64,000 nt of DNA from positions 310,001 to 374,000 of the forward strand of contig JAUIRK010000121.1 in NCBI GenBank assembly GCA_030549495.1, given 5' to 3'. Below, one piece after another: positions 23,901 through 33,597 of this stretch (the stretch's first letter is position 1; every line of letters begins with the position of its first letter). The notes under the pieces are model-generated. The model was not told the origin of the DNA. It saw nothing but the letters and a program-made list of their open reading frames with translations, and searched no databases. A program made the translations under genes and the position numbers. The DNA comes from Nectonema munidae. Taxonomy: Eukaryota; Nematomorpha; Nectonematoida; Nectonematidae.

Positions 23901-25370
23901 AATTACTAGTTTTGAATGGAACACAGTTAGGAGTATATAGATATTATTTATGCCATGCTATCATTGTTCGAAAAATTTCATGGTTCTCTTGACTTATTAA
24001 TATTCCTCTTCAACTAAGCTAGGCGTATCTTGTGAAGTGAAAGGTAGGGCTGGAACTATTGGTGGCAGAGCATCTCCTATTATATTATATTTAAGTTGAA
24101 CCCTACATTTAAAGACATTAAAAATATTTACAAGAAATGGTGCACTGTTTTGATACATTATTTTTGCATTATTGAAAACTGTCCTTAATCTTCATCTCCA
24201 TAACTTAGATGGTAATCTAAATAAATTCTCATTTTTTATTGCATCGCACACTTTAACTTTATTTAACCGCACAGTGAATTGTTTTTTAAAGTTTCAAATC
24301 ATATTTTCTTCATTTTCTTCTATGGTTGTTATCTTTTTTGATCTATTGTCTCATTTCTTTTTATTTTTTTTATTTTTAATATTTTCATTATAGAATTATG
24401 AGGAAAGCAGGCTTGATGCGTAATCGAACCCAAGACCTTGATTATTAAAGCCAGTATCTAACCAGTCCTACTCACACCCCCTATATAGTCTGTTTTATGA
24501 CCCATTGAAAAATATATATTTTTTTAATTTTTCTCTTAAACTTTTTGCACCTGTTTAAGATAAACAATAGTTAAAGTTAACAGTTTAAAAGTAAAAATAT
24601 AAAGATAAAAAATTGGCTTATATTTTTACCAAAATTGTATTGGATCAGGCATAATCAGGGTGAAAATAAGGAGACCAAGAAGAAACAAAAAATACAAATT
24701 TTTTCCTTTTTTTTTTTTAAATATTCTCAATTATAAGAAGTAAACAAAGAAGTTGAATAATTTTAATTGTGATAAGCATTAATGGCATCTTACTAAGTAA
24801 TTCAAAAAGTATGGAACTAAGCATGTGATGAATGTTTTTTACAACAACATTAGTGTCACATTTTGTTTAATGTGAGTGGCGAGTGATGTGTTGCTTTACT
24901 TTTTGTAGTTAAATTGTGCCGCAATTTTTTAAATATATTCAGATCGAGTTAAAGAGACTCTACTCACAACTGCATGTTTTGAAGATGAAATCCATCAAAA
25001 AAGAAAATCCTCACATCAAGAAGAAGCATCGTGGATCAAAACCTCTTTCCAACAGAAACTTCTCCTTCAATGTAGTACATACTCTTTGCTTTTTTTGAAA
25101 GAAGAATTTGTACAAGGCGCTTATTTTTAGAATTTTAGCAGTAAATGTGAAAGTAAGCACAAGGACAAAGCGAATGCTGAGGCCAAGTCTTTTCAATTTT
25201 GTTTGGATGAAGCAAAAGACCAAGTGGATGTCAATAGTTCTGCGCGATAAGTTCCTTTCAAATTCCTCCAGTCATTCCGTGGTGAGATAGATGGCAGTGT
25301 GCAGTTTGCGTCAGTGGAAGCAAACGCGAATCTTTCCAGCAATTCATTCGTGTGTAATCTTGTACTGTAG
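14805..25370 (+). CDS. GPR158-like: GPR158/GPR179-like orphan class C GPCR (spliced; 5' end incomplete)
   Basis: Spliced gene of at least 12 exons, assembled from splice sites, phase agreement and remembered similarity to human GPR158. Order of parts: end of the Cache region (RGV, DIDQC), an EGF-like cysteine segment (Y-N-C-F-C), seven membrane segments, then a cytoplasmic helix reading DPEVIR-IELKRLYSQL across an intron (human: DPEDIR-DELKKLYAQL). The TM3-top cysteine (LICFVEPW) and loop-2 cysteine (FHYCFS) are both kept, as expected for the class C disulfide. In vertebrates these plasma-membrane receptors bind RGS7-Gbeta5 through this helix, and GPR158 responds to glycine; whether this protein does either is not visible. 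The tail after the helix is only about 100 residues, against several hundred in human. The signal peptide and the N-terminal part of the ectodomain are not securely placed. Family assignment is strong; exact termini are not. Confidence 0.88.
15086..15548. mobile_element. hAT-type nonautonomous element
   Basis: Left end GAGAGGTGGGCAAACTAC followed by CCCGCGGGC; right end AGTTTGCCAACCCCTG (inverted: CAGGGGTTGGCAAACT). These are recognisable hAT termini. No clear 8-bp duplication and no coding content. Lies in an intron of the GPR158-like gene. Confidence 0.6.
15827..16130 (+). mobile_element. hAT MITE family A, partial copy
   Basis: Shares CTCGTGGACCCCCTACAAGG, then AAATTTTGGCATAAAA, TTCAAGGAAAAAAGACAAAA and TGCTACTTATTCAAAC with the fuller copy at 54.0-54.5 kb. 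It lacks the piggyBac-type insertion that copy carries. Confidence 0.7.
16200..16410. mobile_element. piggyBac-type MITE remnants
   Basis: A decayed copy at about 16200-16326 (GTACATCGGTGTCACACTAG near its right end, then AGAGGGTTA) and a right-half fragment at about 16352-16407 (ATTCCACTGAAAAAGGAAGC, AAAGGGTTA). Confidence 0.45.
16411..18653. other. Intron sequence of the GPR158-like gene
   Basis: AT-rich. Holds SINE copy 1 near 17.92-18.05 kb and no other recognised feature. Confidence 0.4.
17922..18052 (-). repeat. tRNA-derived SINE, copy 1
   Basis: On the minus strand: GGGGCGGGAGTAAGGTTGGC, TAGGTACTGGGTTTCGATAA, then TCTTGGGTTCGATCCCGC, followed by TCATAGTTTGATACAAGCGG. GGGTTCGATCCC is a good pol III box B and the start is box A-like. 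Three other copies lie in this window. Confidence 0.75.
18654..18754 (+). CDS. GPR158-like: GPR158-like exon: EGF-like segment
   Basis: Acceptor tgtattttag at phase 0 and donor CT|gtatta at phase 2, matching both neighbours. It reads CKSVSLKGN... then SYNCFCSFKD, equivalent to the ECMPIKGLG...AYECICKAGF stretch of human GPR158. The following intron is 60 bp. Confidence 0.8.
18815..19049 (+). CDS. GPR158-like: GPR158-like exon: juxtamembrane segment and TM1
   Basis: The acceptor cccactttcag supplies the one base needed after the phase-2 donor at 18754. The exon encodes a charged linker (TEEEAEKKRLEEVF), cysteines in CMDIACFINSEC, then TM1 (LLRGIPLGIQSFCV...ILLIYLR). Human GPR158 has a cysteine-rich linker followed by a similar SFQALCML TM1. 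Donor AAAG|gtaacg, phase 0. Confidence 0.88.
19105..19173 (+). CDS. GPR158-like: GPR158-like exon: TM2
   Basis: A 23-codon exon in phase 0 at both ends after a 55-bp intron. It encodes WKLLESITFGALILYTS, matching the human ILLETILFGSLLLYFP of TM2. Confidence 0.88.
20066..20175 (+). CDS. GPR158-like: GPR158-like exon: TM3
   Basis: Acceptor tcgttaag and donor AA|gtgagt (phase 2). It encodes VIIRYFKCNTLICFVEPW and then EIGFTLFYAPLFIKVYK, the third membrane helix with the class C lysine-rich inner end. The cysteine before FVEPW aligns with the human TFRC cysteine that forms the conserved disulfide. Confidence 0.88.
20952..21190 (+). CDS. GPR158-like: GPR158-like exon: TM4, loop 2, start of TM5
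   Basis: One base completes the lysine codon, followed by 79 codons and one base. It encodes TM4 (FVYLFFAILVTTSQM), then loop 2 with SLGQTSNKFIFHYC, which aligns with human ISLIGQGKTSDHLIFNMC. The loop-2 cysteine partner of TM3 is present. Donor T|gtaagc. Confidence 0.92.
21254..21392 (+). CDS. GPR158-like: GPR158-like exon: TM5 and TM6
   Basis: Follows a 63-bp intron and is phase-consistent (2 bases, 45 codons, 2 bases). It encodes CECIFILVSLRICWK, a short basic inner loop with KKFQLHENHL (human SAFHEPRYM), and TM6 (CCFLIELIFSTILYSLK; human NELIISAIFHTIR). Confidence 0.9.
21460..21565 (+). CDS. GPR158-like: GPR158-like exon: TM7
   Basis: Acceptor tctttatag, one completing base and 35 codons, donor AAA|gtaaga in phase 0. 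It encodes VHPDLIFFLYFLRCQLTVTV, then NLFLIFIPK. Human GPR158 has WMLMLYFAHTHLTVTV and then GLLLIPK. Confidence 0.92.
22588..22755 (+). CDS. GPR158-like: GPR158-like exon: cytoplasmic linker ending DPEVIR
   Basis: A 56-codon exon in phase 0 at both ends, with no ATG near its start. It begins ILCIFNPK after the membrane-proximal IPK and ends SEMDPEVIR at AGA|gtactt. The end matches human SLDPEDIR exactly where the human helix continues DELKKLYAQL, and here the next exon supplies IELKRLYSQL. That junction is the best evidence that this exon is real. Confidence 0.85.
23483..23592 (-). repeat. tRNA-derived SINE, copy 2
   Basis: Same family as 17.9 kb, sharing GGTCTTGGGTTCGATCCCGC and the CGCCGCTTGTATCGAACTAT tail on the opposite strand. 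The tRNA-like 5' part is shortened. In the 2.2-kb intron before the conserved helix exon. Confidence 0.72.
24392..24482 (-). repeat. tRNA-derived SINE, copy 3
   Basis: Shares ATGAGGAAAGCAGGCTTGAT and GAACCCAAGACCTTG (plus-strand reading). Truncated at the tail side, in the same intron as copy 2. Confidence 0.68.
24943..25071 (+). CDS. GPR158-like: GPR158-like exon: conserved cytoplasmic helix
   Basis: Acceptor aatatattcag, 43 codons, donor AAT|gtagta in phase 0. It encodes IELKRLYSQLHVLKMK, then KKENPHIKKKH. The human counterpart is DELKKLYAQLEIYKRKK...NNPHLQKKR. This amphipathic helix follows TM7 and in vertebrates helps engage RGS7-Gbeta5. Confidence 0.9.
25131..25223 (+). CDS. GPR158-like: GPR158-like exon: basic tail segment
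   Basis: Acceptor cttatttttag after a 59-bp intron, then 31 codons in phase 0. It encodes NFSSKCESKHKDKANAEAK, comparable to human SRQCSKEDKEGADHGTAK. Two endings are possible. Without splicing, the frame runs on through VDVNSSAR to TAA at 25248-25250. With splicing at CAA|gtggat, it joins the next exon and that stop lies inside the intron. Confidence 0.75.
25272..25370 (+). CDS. GPR158-like: GPR158-like alternative terminal exon
   Basis: A pyrimidine tract ending tcctccag closes a 48-bp candidate intron that contains the in-frame TAA. Because 48 is a multiple of three, the frame is unchanged, and 32 codons (SFRGEIDGSVQFAS...) follow to a TAG. Base composition is exon-like. At 48 bp this would be the shortest intron in the window (others are 53 bp or more). 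It could instead be 3' untranslated sequence. Confidence 0.45.
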   Translation, partial: SFRGEIDGSVQFASVEANANLSSNSFVCNLVL

Positions 25371-25517
25371 TTTGAGGCGATGAGTGTACAAATTCTCTTG
25401 CTCGCCCCTTCACATCCCACAACCTTTTTACCATTACAAGTATACATGCACTCTCCACTATTGAATCATTTCTTTGTATTAAATATGCTATGTTATTTGA
25501 TAAATTTAGTGATTTAA

Positions 25518-25523
25518 AATAAA
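25518..25523 (+). promoter_or_regulatory. Possible polyadenylation signal (AATAAA)
   Basis: AATAAA about 150 bases after the second possible stop of the GPR158-like gene. In AT-rich DNA this hexamer is common by chance, so only its position supports it. Confidence 0.35.
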
Positions 25524-25539
25524 ATTTTCATTATTTACG

Positions 25540-27025
25540 TCCTATTCTTATACTGTCCGTCTATGTAGTGCATGTGTATATCTCTTCCTTGGATACAAAG
25601 ACACACTTCTCATGCACATGAAGAAACGAGTACTTAGCACAACGGCTGCGGAGTCTATGATTTTGTAAGCGACTTTGACTACGCCTTAAAAGAAAAAATA
25701 CTCTGATGTAAAGTAAACGCAATACAAAAAACTAAGGTCTTAAATAGATGTACTTTAATATGATAAATTGCTTTGTAAAATTTATGCTTCTTTATTTTCA
25801 AAAAAGTACATCATTAGGAAGATTTGGAACATTGTGATATACGTATATACCAGTGATGGACACAGAGATGGAGATGCATTCCCTCCCATCAGTCAAAGAA
25901 AGATTATTGAAAGATCTTTGCCAAGTTTACAATTTCTTCCATTTTATTGGAACCTGAATTTTTAAGTATTTTTTAAGTATACCTATTCCGGGAGTTAAAG
26001 CGAATTTTAAAACTTTTGTAACACACATGTTAACTTTTCTTTATAATTTTTAAATTTTAAATAAAAGAATTTTTGTCTAGTGAATAAATCACGCCAATTG
26101 CTTGAAAATTTTCCTTGATCTAATTCTTTTCGTAGAACTCAAATATTATGATGATTTCTGCAACTCGTTTTTTAGATTCAATCTTTCTCTAAAGTGAGAA
26201 GCCCTAAAAAGTTTTTTATGTTTCAATCGTAGTTAATTGTGACACTTATTACTTTTATATTATCCAAATTTTTTTTGTATATTTATTATTTAAACATTAA
26301 TTTTTGCAGTTCAATGAATAAGGATCGTTTTAATGCTCCTATTCTTCTTTTTGTTCACAGAGATATTCGATTGGATATTGACACCATTATTGATATGTAT
26401 CCTAAAAAGTTCCTCTTAGTTATTATGCGGCTATAGATAGACCATTTCACAATTCGGAAAAAATATAAATGGTAACAAAATTTTGAAATGATTACACTTT
26501 CTGAAGAAAATGGTGTTGCAAGGAAGATCCAAAATTGAATTAACAGAACAAGTTGTACCTAATTTTATTTGTTTTCGACTTTTTGGTCGTGACATGGAGA
26601 GACAGTGATCATTACTCATCGCATATCCTTTACTTCTCTTTTTTGCTTTTCTCTAGTTATTACCAATGCACATAAATGCCTTTTCAGATTTTAATGTTCT
26701 AGCACTGAAACATCTGCATGCGTAAGAAAAAGCCTTATCACTAGATGTGCTATACTCTTAAGTTTTTGTGCCATGACTCTACGGACTATCTCTTTTGTAA
26801 ATATTTAGGGAACATAATTCTGGTTGAGCCGGTCTAGTAGTATCTGGCGGTCCAAGTTCAGGATACACCTGTTTTTTGAAAATCATATAGAAAAATAGAA
26901 GAAAGATTCTTTTAACTCTGAAATTGTTCAACTTTTTCTTCATCTTCTGTATGATGTTTTGAAATTCTTATTTTTCTAGAGTAATTGAATTTTTCTATCA
27001 CTAAAAAGCGACTTTTACTCACTAT
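25540..27025. other. Intergenic stretch with a hAT C-terminal fragment
   Basis: At about 26310-26410 (+) the frame reads SSMNKDRFNAPILLFVHRDI followed by DIDTIIDMY. This matches the extreme C-terminus of a common hAT transposase type (family: QERLNGLAVLNIHRDI...ID.VIDMF). The rest is AT-rich without a recognised feature. Confidence 0.5.
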
Positions 27026-27033
27026 GTCATTAC

Positions 27034-28975
27034 CAGGGCGAATAAAGTCGATAAAATCAATCTAGAAAAATTAAATACGAAAAAACTTGATAGAAGTTTT
27101 AGACGTTTTTGACTACAAAGAATAAAAAAAAAATTTTTTGGGTCAATAAAGTCAATTTTTTTTGTAAAAGTCCATTTTTTTAGTTAGCATTTTTTCATTT
27201 GATTCGATTTTATTTTTTATCATGTAGGTACCATTCTTTTTTTAAATCTTTTTTATTCAATCTTTTTTCACACTTTCATTGTTAATATTATAAATAGACA
27301 GATGTTAATATAGTGCATTACATTAATTTTTTTCAGAGTAAATACCCTTTTAATGCCTAAAATTGCCAAAGATAAAGCTACCAAGGTTGGATTAATAGTA
27401 AAAAAATACCCTCAAAAGTTCGTTTCCCGTTCAAATGAATTACTCTGCAAAATTTATAATGTTATTGTGAAACACGGAAAGAATTTTTTTTATTGAAAAT
27501 AAAAAAATTCTAAAAAACATCAAAATTTTTTACGTGAATCATCAAATAATGAAATTCAAAAGTATTTGGAATCAGTAGACAAAAAAATTTCAAAAAAAAG
27601 TGTTAAATGCTTCTTAGAAGCAATTATTCCGCTACACCGGCTTTCACATCCCTCAATGAAAAATCTTTTTATCGATCTTGGCCGCTCACTTCCTTCGGTT
27701 TCTAGCAGCCGCAACATAGTTTTGGATCTCTCTTTTGAATTAATGGCTAAAATCAAAGGCAATATTGAAAATAAGGAAATTTTTCTAGTTGTTGATGAAA
27801 GCAAAGTTAAAGATTAAGTTTTGTTAATGTTTTAATTGGCAGTGTTGATCATCTCGAAAAATGTTGGCTTGTTAATTGCATACCATTAGAGCAGTTGTTC
27901 CTAACCTTTTTCCAGTGGCGACCCCATTTAAGCATCACCAGACACACACGCCAGATGCAAACTCTTAACTGACACAAATAATCCAAGACGGCATATATAT
28001 ATCCTAAGCACTATGGATACAGGTATAAATGGCTAAGAACCCGTGATCCCCACAAGAAGTTCTAAAGAACTTTCAAGTATCAAAAAATTACTTTTGAACG
28101 ATGCAGCCAGTTACAATATGGTAGCGGGTGATGCTTTGAAACACATTTACCCAAACCTTTTTCATGTCACGTGCTTTGCTCACCTTCTTCACAATAGCGC
28201 AATGCGAGTCAAATCTTTTTATAAAGAAGTTGACGAGCTAATATGCAATCTCAAAATGGCAAGAAGTAAAAGCAGGAAAGCTTCCTTTAAAACAATAGGA
28301 TCCTCCAGCTCCGATTGTAACTAGATGGGCAAGTTAGCTAAATGCTGCTAATTATTACTGTAACAACTTACCTGCTGTCAGAAAAAGTGTACCAGAATTT
28401 GATGATGAAGATGGCATTCTAGTCAAAAAGGCTAAAAAAAAAGTGTTGAAAACGATAAGCTTTTTATTCAGTTAAAAAAAAATCAATCAGAATTACATAA
28501 AACTCGCTGAAATCATTGAAAAAATTGAATCGGCATCCTTCACAATATAGAATGCCTACGATATTTTGAAGTCTTTATCATTTGAAGAAAATGATTGTGA
28601 AATTCGCGATTATCTAAACAAAACAATGGAAAAAAATGATTTGAAAAAAAATGGTAGAAATGACCAACTAAGAAATATCCCCAAGCATATATCTGAAGCT
28701 ACAAAAATGCCCTGCAACAACGTGCTCTGTTGAACGATCTTTTTCAATGTTAAAAAAACTTTTGGCTAAAGATCGTAATTTTTTACCCCAAAATGTCTTA
28801 ATTATTTTCTATTTTATTTTATTTCTTCAGAATATTAATTTTATACTGTATAATAAAGTTTTTTTTATTGCGTCATCATTTTTGTGTGAAATTAAGAATA
28901 TAATTTTTAGGTCAAATTTTTTTATTCAAAAAGTCAATTTTTTTATAATTTATAGGTCAATTTTTGTTTGCCCTA
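27034..28975 (+). mobile_element. hAT transposon (CGGBP1-like lineage), 1.94 kb, exact target duplications
   Basis: Bounded by identical 8-mers GTCATTAC at 27026-27033 and 28976-28983. Ends are CAGGGCGAATAAAG and, inverted, TAGGGCAAACAAAA. Coding remnants run left to right: DKATKVGLIVKKYPQKFVS, KSVKCFLEAIIPLHRLSHP, LLLNDAASYNMVAGDALKHI, HVTCFAHLLHN, TRWASWLNAA, and a dimerisation end SVERSFSMLKKLLAKDRNFL split by a frame change. The reading frame is broken several times, so it cannot make a full transposase. A MITE sits inside it at about 27.9 kb. Confidence 0.88.
27892..28045. mobile_element. hAT MITE nested inside the 27-29 kb hAT element
   Basis: Starts CAGTTGTTCCTAACCTTTTT and ends GGCTAAGAACCCGTG, whose inverse is CACGGGTTCTTAGCC. 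It separates two parts of the host transposase. The flanking 8-mers do not match clearly. Confidence 0.55.
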
Positions 28976-30927
28976 GTCATTACATGTTTCAATGTCTAGC
29001 CTAATCTGACAAGCCTTTAAAGCATCAATGAATAAGCTCAGATTTTTAGAGAAAATTAAGGCAAGCAAAAGTTTGATATCAATATGAAATCAATATTCAT
29101 ATATTGAGATCAAATATGAATTAATAACAAATAAATTGATAAGTAAAACTTTTACAAACTGTTAATTTTAAGAGTTTATTTCTTTATTTTTAATTTAATA
29201 CTTTGCTTCCTTTATTTCCTAAAAATATTTTATAAATAAATTTTCAAATTGATAGAATGTTTTTAAAAGAATATTAAAGTGTTAGAGATTTGCTCTACTC
29301 TGCCTCTTAACATTCCTTGAATGATAATTTTTTAGGAAAAAATACTTCTATAGTAAATGATTTGAAAACCATTGTTCTTTTATTTCGTTTTATTAAACAT
29401 TATCATAATAATATAAAATATTGTTGTTATCGCTATATACTTCTACTGTACGATCACTATCTATTCGTAAAAATTGAATATAATCTTTGGATAAATTAAA
29501 TATTGGCTTTTCAACAATAAAGATAACGTAAGTTTACTTAGGCAACGACTCATTAATTCAAAAGAAGTATATTATTTCTCCCACTAGTGATTTTATGACA
29601 ATTTTTACTTTGAGATATTTTCTCAAAATTGGACTCATGAACTTACGAAATTATATCCTATTTCTTATTATAGAGCGCCTAGATGTATATGTATTTTACT
29701 GTACACTCAAATACAACTAAAAAATGAAGATTCTTGATAATTTTCTTCGCAGTATGAAGCATGATTATTTATTATTTCAGCTAATTTTTTATGAAATAAA
29801 CATTTTTATATTTGACATTACTTCTAAGGATTATATAATATGAGTTATTAGATTTAGCTTTAAATTTATTTAATAAGTATTATTTTTTTGTTTAAAAGTT
29901 TATCTGTTATTTAATATTAAATATTTTATAATTAACTTTATTTCTAGATGGCGTTAATTAGTAATATTTATTTTATAAATTTCTTTTACTTTTTTAATAG
30001 TGAAAAAATTTAATTATAATTTTCTGTGTTAATAAAATTAATTTTACCTCTATAAAAAATATAAAAAACGAATTTTCAAAATTTAAAAAATTTAAATAAC
30101 CTTTAAAATACTTTTAAAAAAGTTGTTTGACTGTTCTTTATATATACTATCAAAAGTAACATATTTTGTGTTGTGTAAGCTGCTCTAGGTTTTCAACTAT
30201 GCATTCCTTAGTTTGTTTTCCACAATTGAGCAATACAGTCTAACCGGTAGCAGTTGCACCTGATGCTTCGCGCTCGGTTTAAGTTGCATCTGTGCCGTAA
30301 GCATTGTCAACATTGGGGTTTTAGTGTAATGCGCTCAGAGCGTAGGACCTCCTAATGTTATGTAGCTTATGCATCACAAAAGGCTCTTTACGATGCCATT
30401 TTTTGCTCATGTTATTGCTTTGTACTTTCATTTCGAAATTCATTCTGTGCATGTTCAAAAATATTTTTCTGAGATGAGAATTTAAGCAATTTTAGAGCTT
30501 TTGTATTGAAGAAGATTTTTTGATCTTGGTTTTTTTTAATATGAACAGATATAACTCTGGATATTTCCTAAACAATCCTTTTTCAAAATTCGTGCTCTTT
30601 ATGAAATCATTAATAATTCTCTTTTTTAAATTACAAAAAGTCTTACACCTATGTATTGTTTGTATCTGATGATTCATCTTTTATCCTTTGGGTCATATTT
30701 AATCAGATCAATCTTTTCAAGAAAAAGACGCCCATTATCATCAATCCTAGTTCTATAGCTATATATTACTAACCAATTTTGGAAAGATTTTTGATTAAAA
30801 TAACATCTAACATTTTCTTTAACATCGGCAAATGTAATTTAGGAATACAATATAGGAAAAAATATCTTCAATGAAACTTTTGCGCTTAAAATATATTTCT
30901 AAAATTTAAAGTATATATCAAAATTAT

Positions 30928-31078
30928 AATTTTTATTGAAATACATATAAAAAGTTTTTTACACATATATACCCATTTTCAAGTATGCCGGATTTAGTGG
31001 CAATGTTCATTTTTTATAGAAATCAATCAAAAGTGTCAAAAAAATTAGTCAAACCTGTCAATCAATGTTAAATATATA
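30928..31078 (-). repeat. Dispersed repeat, inverted relative to the 34.1-34.4 kb copies
   Basis: Contains ACACATATATACCCATTTTC, AAGTATGC and GATTTAGTGG, the reverse complement of 34.19-34.23 kb (CCACTAAATTCAGCATACTT, GAAAATGGGTATATATGTGT). Confidence 0.7.
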
Positions 31079-32869
31079 AATTTCAAAATACATTTTTTTG
31101 CAGTATTTCTCTGTTTTATTTTCTTAATTTATTTAATAAACAAACGTTTGTTGTTTAATTGACTCAAAATTACCTGTTAGTAAATTAGGCATCTCTATAG
31201 GACTCCCATCATTTTGGCTATAAAATTGTTATATTCTTATATAGAATTTAATTTTGCTATATATGATGACAATGAGCCTTCCTTGGTAGCTCTACTTTCA
31301 TTTGGAATTAATATTCTGCTACTTGTGTTTAAAAAAATCTTTTTTAAAGATTTATTTAGAACAGACTTTGTCAAATCACACAGCTTTCTTATTAAAGAAT
31401 CTTCTTGATCTTAGACTTTTTATGAGCATCATAAAAAGTTTTTTATCAGGTGATATGAATACTCAGTTTTCATATTTGTCAACCAATCCCAATTCAAAAG
31501 TTTTTTTCTCATGAAATCATTCGTGATGTTCATTGTTCAATTATAATAACATGCCCAGCTTCTTCATCTAAAAGGCTCTTTGAAGCTCTAGGGAAAAGAT
31601 AGATAAATTGAATTCAAATTATAAAAACATCTTGATAATGACTAAAGCTTGACATATTGGCATCTGTGACCGTTTTGATAACTCTGACCTAATCAAAATT
31701 TTCACATTTCTTACCCATCTTAGTGAAATGATAATTGTAATCTTAGCTGATAAGCTATAGGTGTAAAGATTTTTCATTTTCAAAAGAGGAACTTTTTTTC
31801 ACTGTCAAAATCTTTTTAAAGCACCTAATCATTACACCACTTCCTTCATTGGAACATGGTAGATCTTTCCATTAGTCAAGATGGATACTTCTTTTTTAAA
31901 ATATGTAGCTATTCATAAGAATACTACGTTGACCCAGAGGTTACTATTAAAATTTCTTTTGATTACACTTTCTCTTCTCAACATGCTTTCAGGTCGCTTC
32001 GTTCTCTCATATCTTCAAAAAAATTTATAATGCGTTTTGTTTTTCTTTTTACCTAAATAAATAATTCATATTCAACATGAATGAAGAAAGTTCTATAAGC
32101 TAAAATATAAAAAAATATTTGTACTATTTAATCAATATATAATAATTTTCAGAAAAAAAATTGACAGAAATGATTTATTCCGAAAAAACTCATTTTCAGA
32201 CATACATCATTAATTCAAATATTATTTCGAGAAACAGAGAAAGTACAAAAATGAAATAAGCATAGTCGATTGAGTATGAAAATTTTTTTTTAATAGAATA
32301 GATTTTATCCCTAATGAAAATTTTCATTAACATTTTTCAATGAAGTAGTGATATTTATCAACAAAATTATAAATATAAAAGAGTTATGCGCCTTAAGCTG
32401 AATAGGATTAAAAATTTCAAGATGAATTTAAAATAGACACTAGATTATAAATTATTTAGGGATAAATTAAAAATTTTATAAATACATAGGATTGTGTTTA
32501 TATTAATTGTAATAATAAATCAGTACAAAAGTTCAATTCATAAGAAAATTTTTATTTAATTATAAACTGAATCTATAATGATTCTAATTAAAAACATGCA
32601 CATTTTGATTTCAGAAATGGCCATTTTAATTATTAATTGCACGCTTTATTATGCTCTAATTGTAAAAACAGAGTTCAGAAATTAAATCAGCATTGTCCAT
32701 TTTAGTAGAAAAAAATATAATTTTTTTAGAGATTTTTAAACCCTAATTGCAAAACTGAGTCTTGAAATCAAACCATGTTGGCTCTGAAAAGTGCCGTTTT
32801 TGTCACTAAAAATGATTGTTTACTAACGGTTCGCTCTGAAAAGAGCACTTAGGTTATGACAGAGGACTA

Positions 32870-33145
32870 ACGTCAAACCTTCTGTGCACCACTCTAGTAA
32901 TTCGCTGAAGTCTTTGATGACGGCGTCTGCCTAACATTAAAAGTTCAAACTGATTGCTAGATATCCAGGCCTTCTTATTTGCATAAAAACCCATAGAAGG
33001 TCCATACTTTCGATGCTACCCAATCTAAGCTTTTTGATTAAGTTGCCGATGACCATCGGACGCTCCTTTTATAGAAGGGCGTTAGAACAGAGCATGAGAC
33101 CGATGCTCTCCTTTAACCGCTTTACCTTCTCAAATGAGGACATTT
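32870..33145 (-). pseudogene. Possible decayed RRM-type (SR splicing factor-like) retropseudogene
   Basis: A G+C-richer block in very AT-rich DNA. The minus strand reads MVIGNLIKKLRLGSIES, then WVFMQIRRPGYLAISLNF and later ADAVIKDF. The order resembles an SR-protein RRM (VYVGNL ... GxLxSVWVARxPPGYAFI ... DAVRDLDG), with stops and no intron-like gaps. The match is weak. Confidence 0.25.
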
Positions 33146-33597
33146 TGTTGAAGCATTAAAACAAATCTTATTATTTTAATAGCTAATAGTTTCTTCAATA
33201 CAATCACTTTTATTATCCGATTTAACGACCGAAAGTTTCTGTGCTTTTTATACTTTTTTTAAGATATAGGCGGTCAATCTGCTGTAGAAGTTTCGCTGAA
33301 ATTTATACAACGCAATGAATTAAGTACAGTGAAAATATGTAACAAAATGCGATGAGCATTAACAGATGTTTTCTTTTATATCAGAGAAAGCATAGAAAAA
33401 GACAGCGTTTGCCTCTCTTTGATCCACATAGGAAATGTAGGATGCGTTAGAATACATTGAAAACATATTTTCTTTTGTGTGTGATCTATGCGATTTGTTC
33501 ATGGAGAACAGTTTACATATTTTTATATTTGTTTTCAGTTTAGTTTCAAAAGTGTCATCCTTTAATTTATCTCAACTTTATTTTAAATTCTGTCAGA

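Larger units (their letters stand above)
28984..33590. other. AT-rich intergenic DNA with a few unusual patches
   Basis: No gene recognised. A patch at 30.18-30.42 kb is richer in G+C, the repeat at 30.93-31.08 kb is listed separately, and a G+C-richer block at 32.87-33.14 kb may be a retropseudogene. Confidence 0.35.

Noticed and set aside
25193-25447. 84-codon minus-strand frame opposite the receptor tail
   Set aside because: It is the antisense of exon sequence at 25131-25370; the plus-strand reading has family similarity, this one has none.
31210-31760. Short frames resembling a transposase end (TCPASSSKRLFEALG)
   Set aside because: Too short and ambiguous to assign to hAT or any other family.
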